Shown piece after piece: positions 25,752 to 32,936 of a stretch of DNA of 64,000 nucleotides. Source of the DNA: Rhodococcus sp. UNC23MFCrub1.1 (lineage in GTDB: Bacteria > Actinomycetota > Actinomycetes > Mycobacteriales > Mycobacteriaceae); assembly GCF_000686025.1 (NCBI RefSeq), contig NZ_JMLQ01000002.1:584739-648738 (forward strand). Direction: 5' to 3'. The notes beneath the pieces were generated by a model, which saw only the letters and a program-made list of their open reading frames with translations, did not search any database and had not been told where the DNA came from. Within the stretch, counting starts at the first letter, position 1; each line of letters starts with the position of its first letter. The translations under genes were made by a program, and so were the position numbers.

Positions 25752-27196
25752 TGTCCACATTCCTCACCCCGGGCGTCGAACACGAACCGCGACCGCATCG
25801 CCGCGGGTTGTTCGGATCGCACCCCGGGACCACCGAGAGCGAGGATCGGCGGGTCCTGTCCGGCGCTCTCCCCGTCCGACACCGCATCGTGATCGCCGAC
25901 ATCGGTCTCGGCGAGGATCTCGGCACCGATGCGTTGGCCGGGATGTCCGCAGCGGTCGGCGAGCGTCGGCCAGGTGGCGTGATCGCCTGGGATCTGGCCG
26001 GTGAGGCCACCAGGCACGGTGCCGCCGCGCAGATCGCCGAGGACGTCGAGGCCCTGGTGGCGCCCGAGTGTGATCCGCGAGCACTGTCCCACTACGTCGA
26101 CACCCGGCCCGAAGGGCACGATGCTCTCGGAGCGGATGCGTCGCTGCAGGACCCGCACGCCATCGAGGACGTTCTGACCGTCCTGACACACCACCGGCAG
26201 ACGGTCGTCGTGCACGCCCGCAGCGACGAGCCGTACTTCGCCGCGATGATCGACGACGCGGACTCGATCGTCGTCCCGATTCCCCATTCCGAGGCTGCCG
26301 CACTCCGCGTCGTGGCGCTGATGGACTCGCTCCGCGGCAGCGGCCGCGACACCTGGTCGGACCGCATCGTCGTCGTCAAACACGATGCTATACGTGCCGG
26401 TTCGCGATCCGGCTCCACGGATCTGCGACGCGTGCTCGGGGATGCGGGAGTCCGCACCGTGCTGGACGTGCCGTCCACGTCGGACTCCGATGCGGACGTT
26501 CGCCGCGCCTGGTCGCACGTCGCCGCCGTCGTGATGCGGACGCGCGGGCCGGTACGCCCGATCGTTCCCGACGCGCACCCGGGTCTGCACGCCGACGACC
26601 ACACACCCTCCTTCGACAGCACGACGGCGACACTGCGCGCGCGCTCTGCCGACACCCGGCCGAGTCGTCGCAACGGGCGACTTCCCGCCCTCGCCGCCCT
26701 CGGTGCCCTTCTCGTCGCGGGAGGACTCGGCACCGCCGTCATGATGCAGCGCGCCCCCGCGGATTCCGCACCGGTCCCGGTCGCCACCGCGGGTGTCGGT
26801 GCGGACGCGGCCGATCAGACCGCGTCGGCGGCGCCGCCGCCGATCGATGCGGCCCGCGCGAGTGGTCCCGCCGTGATCGTGCGCTACGACGATCTGTACT
26901 ACCGAGATCGCGACGCCGGAGCGGCCGCAGCGCTCTGGGATCTGTCCGACACGGCCGGTGTGGACGCCACGGTGGCCGATCTGCAGCGATCCATCGACGC
27001 GGTGGACCCGGCGATACGGCACCGCATCGACGTGGCGCCCACCTCCGACCCGCTCGTCTTCGACGCCGTCCTGACACTCACGGTTCCGGACGGCCGGGAG
27101 TTCCGGTACGACCAGCAGTTCACGGTGCGGGAGGACGACGACGGCTTCGCCATCGTCCGCAAGATCGACTGCACCGGCGTCTGTCCCGCTCCGTGA
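25751..27196 (+). CDS. degenerate MinD/ParA-like membrane protein with extracytoplasmic NTF2-like domain
   Basis: 481 residues from GTG 25751; not a named family that I recognise. Residues ~43-215 follow the order of a MinD/EspI-type ATPase: strand RIVIADI where KGGVGKT should be, VIAWDLAG for the VDxxP strand, then VVVHARSD, DDADSIVVPIP and DRIVVVKHD. The P-loop is replaced by GLGEDLGTD with no Lys, so nucleotide hydrolysis is unlikely. A single transmembrane helix follows (~311-332, ALAALGALLVAGGLGTAVMM). A ~110-residue C-terminal domain (370-481) resembles the NTF2-like extracytoplasmic domains of Mce-associated proteins (VRYDDLYYRDRDA, ending IDCTGVCPAP). The likely topology is N-in/C-out. 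It is followed 46 bases later by a secreted Pro-rich protein. Confidence 0.7.
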   Translation: MSTFLTPGVEHEPRPHRRGLFGSHPGTTESEDRRVLSGALPVRHRIVIADIGLGEDLGTDALAGMSAAVGERRPGGVIAWDLAGEATRHGAAAQIAEDVEALVAPECDPRALSHYVDTRPEGHDALGADASLQDPHAIEDVLTVLTHHRQTVVVHARSDEPYFAAMIDDADSIVVPIPHSEAAALRVVALMDSLRGSGRDTWSDRIVVVKHDAIRAGSRSGSTDLRRVLGDAGVRTVLDVPSTSDSDADVRRAWSHVAAVVMRTRGPVRPIVPDAHPGLHADDHTPSFDSTTATLRARSADTRPSRRNGRLPALAALGALLVAGGLGTAVMMQRAPADSAPVPVATAGVGADAADQTASAAPPPIDAARASGPAVIVRYDDLYYRDRDAGAAAALWDLSDTAGVDATVADLQRSIDAVDPAIRHRIDVAPTSDPLVFDAVLTLTVPDGREFRYDQQFTVREDDDGFAIVRKIDCTGVCPAP

Positions 27197-27242
27197 TCCG
27201 TCTTCCGGCCCTCCTCCCGCCACGACTCGAGAGAGACACACG

Positions 27243-28181
27243 ATGACGCACCGCGCGCCCGTACGCCGCCGACACACAGTGGGATCCGGTCTCGCCGCGA
27301 CTGCGATGGCCGTGGGTGCCTGGGGGCTGGTGACCTGCGCGTCCGTCCTCGTCGCTCCCGCGGCGTCCGCTGCCCCGACATCGGTGAACGACGAACCGAA
27401 CACGGCGGCGGAGAAGGTCGCCGAGAGCAGGCGTCGCGACGAACTGTCGCAGAAGGAGCGCGCGGCAGAGGACGCGGAACGCGAACGCCAGGAGAAGGAA
27501 GCGAAGCAGGCAGCCGACGACCTCGCGGCGCAGGAAGCCGACGAGCGGAGGGAGCGGCGAGAGGACCAGGCCGCAGCCGTGCAGAACGGCACCGCGCCGG
27601 CGCCGGCACCGTTCGTCTTCCAGCTTCCGCCGCTCCCGTTCGAGATCCCCGGCGTCACGCCGCCCGCCCCGACGGTCACGGCACCCGAGCCGGTCGCGCC
27701 GCCGGTCGACACGGCACCGCCGCCCCCCGCGCCGCCCCCGGCTCCGGTGGTGGACGACGTCGCCGACGTCGTCGAGGTCGAGGAGGCTCCCGAGCCGACG
27801 CCGGCCGTCACGGCACCTGCCGCACCGGCACCGGTTCCCGAGCCGGACCCCGCACCGTCGCGCCCCGACCCGGCACCGGGTCCCGGCCCCGCGCCGCTCC
27901 CCGCCACTCCCCAGGTGCAGTCCGGTGGTCATGGGCCGCACACCGGCCCCGATCCGGATCGCGACCCGATCGATCCTCCGTCGCCGCCTCCCGGTGACGA
28001 CGACGAGCCCCGTCAGCCGTCGCCGAGAGCTGCGACGATGAGCAACCCGGCTCCGCCGTCGGTGAGCAACCCGGCTCCGCCGTCGGCGAGCGACACCGCG
28101 CCGCAGTCGGTGCAGCCGTCCGGAGAAGGTCGGCACGCGGCACCCGACCCGGGCTGGACGAATCCCGTTCCCGGACGCTGA
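27243..28181 (+). CDS. secreted proline-rich protein with coiled coil
   Basis: 312 residues. The N-terminus is a Sec signal peptide (basic RRRH, hydrophobic core, cleavage near APAASAAP at residue ~44). Residues ~55-105 are a charged, Arg/Glu-rich coiled coil. The rest is an extended Pro/Ala-rich region (VTPPAPTVTAPEPVAPPV and similar), which often spans the cell wall. Near the C-terminus two perfect 24-base repeats encode SNPAPPS units. No LPXTG motif, catalytic domain or lipobox is seen. It is probably co-transcribed with the MinD-like membrane protein, and GAGAGA lies upstream of ATG 27243. Confidence 0.7.
   Translation: MTHRAPVRRRHTVGSGLAATAMAVGAWGLVTCASVLVAPAASAAPTSVNDEPNTAAEKVAESRRRDELSQKERAAEDAERERQEKEAKQAADDLAAQEADERRERREDQAAAVQNGTAPAPAPFVFQLPPLPFEIPGVTPPAPTVTAPEPVAPPVDTAPPPPAPPPAPVVDDVADVVEVEEAPEPTPAVTAPAAPAPVPEPDPAPSRPDPAPGPGPAPLPATPQVQSGGHGPHTGPDPDRDPIDPPSPPPGDDDEPRQPSPRAATMSNPAPPSVSNPAPPSASDTAPQSVQPSGEGRHAAPDPGWTNPVPGR
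28039..28086 (+). repeat. two tandem 24-base repeats in the Pro-rich gene
   Basis: Units at 28039-28062 and 28063-28086 are identical over 24 bases and in frame, each encoding S-N-P-A-P-P-S plus one residue. Such in-frame repeats vary in number by slippage in cell-wall proteins. Confidence 0.8.
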
Positions 28182-28185
28182 CCCG

Positions 28186-29643
28186 TCACCGACGAAGTAC
28201 GAGAATGCCGTTCACGTCGGAGACGACCGAGTAACCGTCCGCGAGAGCTGCACTGATCGCCGTGTTGTCGCCCGACTCGTCCTTGGGCCACCCGGCGGGC
28301 CGGCCGATGTTCACGACGATCCAGTCCGGTGTCGTGGAATCGGTCTCCCGCTGCGGGAACACCGAGACGGGGTGGTCGGACACGAACTGCGGGACCAGGT
28401 TGTTGGAGGCCGACACGCGGTCCCCTGGCGGTATGGATGCCGACACGGCTCTCGCGGTGGTCACCTGCGGGTCGACGCGCCACCCGTCGGCGTCGGCGAG
28501 CCGAGCCAGCGGCTGGAAGGGCAGCGCGACCAGAGCGACGGCGGCGACGGCGGCGAGCACCACTCTCTGGGCACGCGGTGACAGGTGCATGTCACGCCGA
28601 CCGCGGATGAGTGCATCGATCAACGCGGCGAACAGGATCGGCATCAGGATCGCGTTGTAATGGAAGATCGGCCTCCAGAAATTGGTGTTGTCGCTGAGGA
28701 ACCGCCATGCGACGGTGGGTACTGCCACCAGCGTCAACGGTGACCGCAGTGCTGCGAAGCCGGTGACGGCCAACAGCAGCAGCACGGTCGCGGCGCGCGA
28801 GTCCCCGCTGACGAGACCGTGTGTGGTGTCGGCGATGCCCTCACCGAGGGGCGGAAGTTTCGAGCCCTGACCGTAGGCGTCGTCGGCGCTCAGCAGCGGT
28901 ATGACCACCGTGATGGCCAGCACGATCCACGCCGCGCCCCACGCGGCCGTCGCCAGGCCCAGAATCCGTGTGCGGCCCGTGGTCCACCAGGCGATCAGGG
29001 CGCCGATCACGATGACGGTCAGCCCCATGTCCTCCTTGACGAAGACGAGCGGGAGCGTCCACGCCACCGCGGCACGCCAGTGCCCCTGGCCGAGCGCTGC
29101 CATGGCGAAGGCCAGCATCGGGACGCCGAAGGCGATCTCGTGGAAGTCGAAGTTCAGTGCCGACTGCAGGCCCCACGACAGTCCGTAGCCGAGGGCCACC
29201 ACGATGCCCGCGACGGTGCCGAGGCTGCGGCACGCCCACCGGGAGAGGGGCACGACACCCACGGCGAACAGGACGCCCTGGGCGATCAGCAGGGTCTCGG
29301 GGACAGGGGCGAGTCGGTAGAAGGGCGCGAGCAGTGCGGTGATCGGAGAGAAGTGATCACCGAGCGTGTTGTAGCCCGTGCCCAGCAGATCCGACGTCGG
29401 CGCGTCGAGGCGTGCGTACGAGGCGATCTGTTGCACGAAGATGCCGAGGTCGAAACCGGAGGTGCGCAGCTGGTGCTGACCGACGACGGACAGTGCGCTG
29501 TAGAGCGGGGCGAGAAGGAGGAAGGCGATCGCCGGGACCGCGATGTCCGCGCGGCGGGCGCGACGCAGCATCTCCTGCGGTCGGCGCGCCCCGCCGGACG
29601 GGGCGGCCGCTGCAGTCTCCGCAGAAGGTCTGGTTGCCGTCAC
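28186..29643 (-). CDS. DUF2079 family polytopic membrane protein
   Basis: 485 residues with about 9-11 transmembrane segments. DUF2079 hallmarks are present: SGFDLGIFVQQIASYA near residue 62, LLGTGYNTLGDHFSPITALLAPFYR, and NFDFHEIAFGVPMLAFAM. The family is related in topology to GT-C glycosyltransferases that use polyprenyl-linked sugars, with the Asp in FDLGIF as a likely catalytic or metal residue. Its function in actinobacteria is not established. The gene starts at GTG 29643 and has a 15-base palindrome upstream. It is convergent with the secreted Pro-rich gene, with only 4 bases between. Confidence 0.85.
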   Translation of the reverse strand: MTATRPSAETAAAAPSGGARRPQEMLRRARRADIAVPAIAFLLLAPLYSALSVVGQHQLRTSGFDLGIFVQQIASYARLDAPTSDLLGTGYNTLGDHFSPITALLAPFYRLAPVPETLLIAQGVLFAVGVVPLSRWACRSLGTVAGIVVALGYGLSWGLQSALNFDFHEIAFGVPMLAFAMAALGQGHWRAAVAWTLPLVFVKEDMGLTVIVIGALIAWWTTGRTRILGLATAAWGAAWIVLAITVVIPLLSADDAYGQGSKLPPLGEGIADTTHGLVSGDSRAATVLLLLAVTGFAALRSPLTLVAVPTVAWRFLSDNTNFWRPIFHYNAILMPILFAALIDALIRGRRDMHLSPRAQRVVLAAVAAVALVALPFQPLARLADADGWRVDPQVTTARAVSASIPPGDRVSASNNLVPQFVSDHPVSVFPQRETDSTTPDWIVVNIGRPAGWPKDESGDNTAISAALADGYSVVSDVNGILVLRR

Positions 29644-29657
29644 AGGAGATAATTTCT

Positions 29658-29672
29658 ACACGAACTTCGTGT
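29658..29672. promoter_or_regulatory. 15-base palindrome upstream of the DUF2079 gene
   Basis: ACACGAA-C-TTCGTGT is a perfect 7-base inverted repeat around one base, 15 bases before the GTG start and next to an A/T-rich stretch (AATTAT) that could be the -10. It is a good candidate repressor site. Confidence 0.45.
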
Positions 29673-29716
29673 GATCAGGCTGTGAACGCGAGGTGCGGCC
29701 GCCCCGGCTCAGCACG

Positions 29717-30520
29717 TCAGCGGCTCACCGCCTTGGTGTAGCGGTGGATGGCGAACGGTACGAAGACGATCAGGATGAGGATCGACCATCCCACCGTCGC
29801 GAGCACCGGGTGCTGGAGTGGCCACGCGTCCGGAGGCGGCATCGTCGGGTTCGTGTTCCCGAACAGCACCCGGCTCGCCTGCGTGATGGCGGAGACAGGA
29901 TTCCACTCGGCGATGGGTTGCAGGATCCCGGGCAGATCCTGACTCTGCACGAACGTGTTGGCGATGAACGTCAGCGGGAAGATGACGATGAAGCTGGCGT
30001 TGTTGAACACCTCGGGCGTCCGGATCCACAGTCCGATCACCGCCATCACCCAGGACAGTGCGTAGGCGAAGAGCAGCAGCAGCCCGAATCCCGCCGCGGC
30101 CTCCCAGAACGACGACCGGATGCGCCAGCCGACCAGCAGACCGGTCAGGGACATCACGACCAGGCTGATGACGTTGATGACGATGTCGCTGCTGGTCCGT
30201 CCGACGAGCACCGCGGACGGAGCCATGGGCAGGGAGCGGAAGCGGTCGATGATGCCCTTCTGCATGTCCTCCGCGAGCCCGAGGCCGGTCCACGTGGACC
30301 CGAAGATGACGGTCTGCGCGAAGATGCCGGCGATGAGGAACTCGCGGTAGGACATGCCGGGGATCTCGATGGCCGACCCGAAGATGTACGCGAAGACCAG
30401 GACGAACATGATCGGCGACAGCAGCGTGAAGACGATGAGGTCGGGGACGCGCTTGATCTTGATGAGGTTGCGTCGGGCGATGGTCGCGCCGTCGCTCAGC
30501 GCCGTGGTGGGTGAGTTCAT
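29717..30520 (-). CDS. ABC-2 type exporter permease (DrrB-like)
   Basis: 267 residues with six transmembrane segments, the membrane half of a DrrAB-type drug or lipid exporter. The N-terminus has RRNLIKIKRVPDLIVFTLL, the usual amphipathic lead-in, followed by the ABC-2 membrane core (GIFAQTVIFGSTWTGLGLAEDM, GIIDRFRSLPMAPSAVLVGR). ATG 30520 overlaps the end of the ATPase gene by four bases. The substrate is unknown; homologues move anthracyclines, daunorubicin-like drugs or lipids. Confidence 0.88.
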   Translation of the reverse strand: MNSPTTALSDGATIARRNLIKIKRVPDLIVFTLLSPIMFVLVFAYIFGSAIEIPGMSYREFLIAGIFAQTVIFGSTWTGLGLAEDMQKGIIDRFRSLPMAPSAVLVGRTSSDIVINVISLVVMSLTGLLVGWRIRSSFWEAAAGFGLLLLFAYALSWVMAVIGLWIRTPEVFNNASFIVIFPLTFIANTFVQSQDLPGILQPIAEWNPVSAITQASRVLFGNTNPTMPPPDAWPLQHPVLATVGWSILILIVFVPFAIHRYTKAVSR

Positions 30521-31524
30521 CGGGCCGTCTCCTGTCCGCTGGGCTGCTGATCGGCCGCGTCGGGCCGGGTCGACGTCTGGCCGGTGAGAGTGAGGAAGAC
30601 ATCGTCGAGGCTGGGCTTGCCCAGCGAGGCGTCGGCAGGGGTGACGCCGTTCTCGCGGAGCAGGACCAGCGCGTCGACGAACGTGGTGGTCCCGTCGTCC
30701 GCACCGACCGTGAGCCGCCGGGACGCGGCATCGGAGGTGACCTGACCCGGTGCGAAACGCTCCATGACGCCCTGCGCCGTCGTCAGATCGCCGTCCGTGT
30801 CGAAGGCGAACTCCAGCCTGGCTCCGCCCACTCGCGACTTCAGTTCGTCGGCGGTGCCGCGCTCGATGACGCGACCACGATCGATCACCGCGATCTCGTC
30901 GGCCAGCTGATCCGCTTCCTCGAGGTACTGGGTGGTGAGGAGCAGGGTCGTCCCGCCCTGCACCAGTTCCTCGATCACCGACCACAGCTCGAGGCGGGCA
31001 CGAGGATCGAGCCCGGTGGTGGGCTCGTCGAGGAAGAGGACCGGTGGATCGGCGACGAGGGCGCCCGCCAGGTCCAGGCGTCGGCGCATCCCACCCGAGT
31101 AGCCCTTGACCGGCCGGTCGGCCGCCTCGACGAGGTCGAACCGTTCGAGCAGTTCACGTGCCCGATCACGGCTGCGCTTCTTCCCGAGGTGGTACAGCCG
31201 GCCGACCATGTCGAGGTTCTCGAAGCCCGTCAGATACTCGTCCACCGCGGAGTACTGCCCCGAGACGCCGATGCGTGAGCGGAGTTCCGCCGCGTCGGCG
31301 ACGACGTCGAGGCCCGCCACCCGTGCGGTGCCGGCGTCGGCCCGCAGCAGTGTGGTGAGCACGCGGATGGTGGTGGTCTTCCCGGCTCCGTTGGGCCCGA
31401 GCAGTGCCATGACCGTGCCCTCGGGCACCTCGAGATCGAGACCGTCGAGTGCGTCGACGCCCCCGTACCGTTTGACGAGGCCGACCGCGCTGATGGCGGT
31501 GGCACCCGAACTGCGTGAGGCCAT
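30517..31524 (-). CDS. ABC exporter ATP-binding protein (DrrA-like)
   Basis: 335 residues. Walker A is LLGPNGAGKTTTIRVL (about residues 41-56), the Q-loop lies in SGQYSAVDEYLTG, the signature is YSGGMRRRLDLAG and Walker B is VLFLDEPTTGLDP. The ~90-residue C-terminal domain (DUF4162-like) is typical of DrrA/CcmA-type exporters. ATG 31524 has a GGAAGGGAAG ribosome site; further upstream codons are not conserved. It forms an operon with the permease and powers efflux from the cytosol. Confidence 0.9.
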   Translation of the reverse strand: MASRSSGATAISAVGLVKRYGGVDALDGLDLEVPEGTVMALLGPNGAGKTTTIRVLTTLLRADAGTARVAGLDVVADAAELRSRIGVSGQYSAVDEYLTGFENLDMVGRLYHLGKKRSRDRARELLERFDLVEAADRPVKGYSGGMRRRLDLAGALVADPPVLFLDEPTTGLDPRARLELWSVIEELVQGGTTLLLTTQYLEEADQLADEIAVIDRGRVIERGTADELKSRVGGARLEFAFDTDGDLTTAQGVMERFAPGQVTSDAASRRLTVGADDGTTTFVDALVLLRENGVTPADASLGKPSLDDVFLTLTGQTSTRPDAADQQPSGQETAR

Positions 31525-31713
31525 GAGACTTCCCTTCCGGACGTGACACGACGATGCGCCCGTCGGATGTGACTCGGCCGAGCGTCGGAACTCATCACAG
31601 CACGCAGGTACGACACGGTCGGGTTTCCGCGGAGTCCGCATCGGCTACTCCCTGTGCAGGTGACGCGCGGCCCGACTCGGTCGGCGCGCACGGCTCATGA
31701 AGAGGGGTACAAC

Positions 31714-32895
31714 GTGTCCGAGTACGACTACGTCATCGTCGGTGGAGGAATGGTGGCCGACAACGCCGCCAAGGGGATCCGCGAGCACGACGAGAACGGC
31801 ACCATCCTCGTCGTCGGCTCCGACGTCGACGGTCCCTACACCCGCCCCGCGCTGAGCAAGAAGTTGTGGACCGACGCGGAGTTCACCACCGACGAGGTGC
31901 CGTTGGGCACCGAGGAGACGGGTGCGACGCTGGTGCTGTCGACGACGGTCACGTCGATCGATCGCGACGCCCGCACGGTGACCACCGACAAGGGGGACAC
32001 CCACCACTACGGATCGCTGTTGCTGGCGACCGGGGCGACCCCGACGACGCTGGACCTGCGTCCGTCCGAGCGGGTCGTCTACTTCCGCACCTTCGCGGAC
32101 TACCGGCGCCTGCGGGCGTTGGCGACGGAGGGCACCCACATCGTCGTGGTGGGCGGTGGTTACATCGGCACCGAGATCGCCGCGGCGCTCGCGCAGAACA
32201 AGGTCACCGTCACCCTGGTGAGCAGTGACGACGTGGTGGGCGGCCACATGTTCCCCGCGGACCTCGCGTCGGTGTTCCAGCAGGACTTCGAGGACCACGG
32301 CGTCACGGTCCGCACGGGTGTGAAGGTCGACTCCGGTGCGCAGCATGGCAATGCGGTGTCGCTGACCCTCAGCGACGGTTCCACGATCGATGCCGACGCG
32401 GTGGTCTTCGGGCTCGGCGTGACGCCGAACACCGACCTCGCGGAGCAGTCGGGGCTCGACGTCGACAACGGCATCGTGGTCGACGAGTTCCTGCGCACGG
32501 CGGACGAGCACGTCTACGCCGCGGGCGACGTCGCCAACTACCCCGACGCGATCCTGGGCCGTCGTCGCATCGAGCACGTGGACAACGCCAACAGCATGGG
32601 AAAGACGGTCGGCAAGATCATGGCCGGCTCCACCGAGCCGTACACGTACACGCCGTACTTCTACTCCGACGTGTTCGACAACGGTTACCAGGCGGTGGGC
32701 ACGATGAGCACCGACCTCAGAACGGTCGAGGACTGGAAGACGCCCGGCAAGGAGGGTGTCGTGTACTACCTCGACGACGACTCCGTGCTGCGCGGTGTGC
32801 TGATGTGGAACGTGTGGGAAGGACTCGACACCGCGCGCGAGATGCTGAAGAGCGGCGAGAAGCGCGACGACGAGTCCCTGCTCGGCGCGATCTGA
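31714..32895 (+). CDS. FAD-dependent pyridine nucleotide-disulphide oxidoreductase family protein
   Basis: 393 residues from GTG 31714, with AGAGGGG about 6 bases upstream. Two Rossmann folds are visible: FAD-binding YVIVGGGMVADNAAKGI at the N-terminus and NAD(P)-binding IVVVGGGYIGTEIAAALAQ near residue 145. The second FAD contact is VYAAGDVANY. The redox CxxC of disulphide reductases is absent, so it belongs with ferredoxin/rubredoxin reductases and AIF-like NADH oxidoreductases. No ferredoxin gene is adjacent, so the partner is unknown. A perfect hairpin follows the stop codon. Confidence 0.85.
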   Translation: MSEYDYVIVGGGMVADNAAKGIREHDENGTILVVGSDVDGPYTRPALSKKLWTDAEFTTDEVPLGTEETGATLVLSTTVTSIDRDARTVTTDKGDTHHYGSLLLATGATPTTLDLRPSERVVYFRTFADYRRLRALATEGTHIVVVGGGYIGTEIAAALAQNKVTVTLVSSDDVVGGHMFPADLASVFQQDFEDHGVTVRTGVKVDSGAQHGNAVSLTLSDGSTIDADAVVFGLGVTPNTDLAEQSGLDVDNGIVVDEFLRTADEHVYAAGDVANYPDAILGRRRIEHVDNANSMGKTVGKIMAGSTEPYTYTPYFYSDVFDNGYQAVGTMSTDLRTVEDWKTPGKEGVVYYLDDDSVLRGVLMWNVWEGLDTAREMLKSGEKRDDESLLGAI

Positions 32896-32901
32896 CGACC
32901 A

Positions 32902-32932
32902 CCCTCACCCCGCCGCGTCGGCGGGGTGAGGG
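32902..32932. terminator. bidirectional terminator hairpin between oxidoreductase and malQ
   Basis: CCCTCACCCCGCC (32902-32914) and its perfect complement (32920-32932) form a 13-base stem with a 5-base loop, in the 41-base space between two convergent genes. It lacks a T-tract, as is common in high-GC actinobacteria. It should serve both transcripts. Confidence 0.8.
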
Positions 32933-32936
32933 CGTC

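Noticed and set aside
27590..28130. Repetitive GC-rich stretch considered as a CRISPR or intergenic repeat array
   Set aside because: The repeats are in-frame Pro/Ala codons of the secreted protein, including two 24-base units; there are no spacers.
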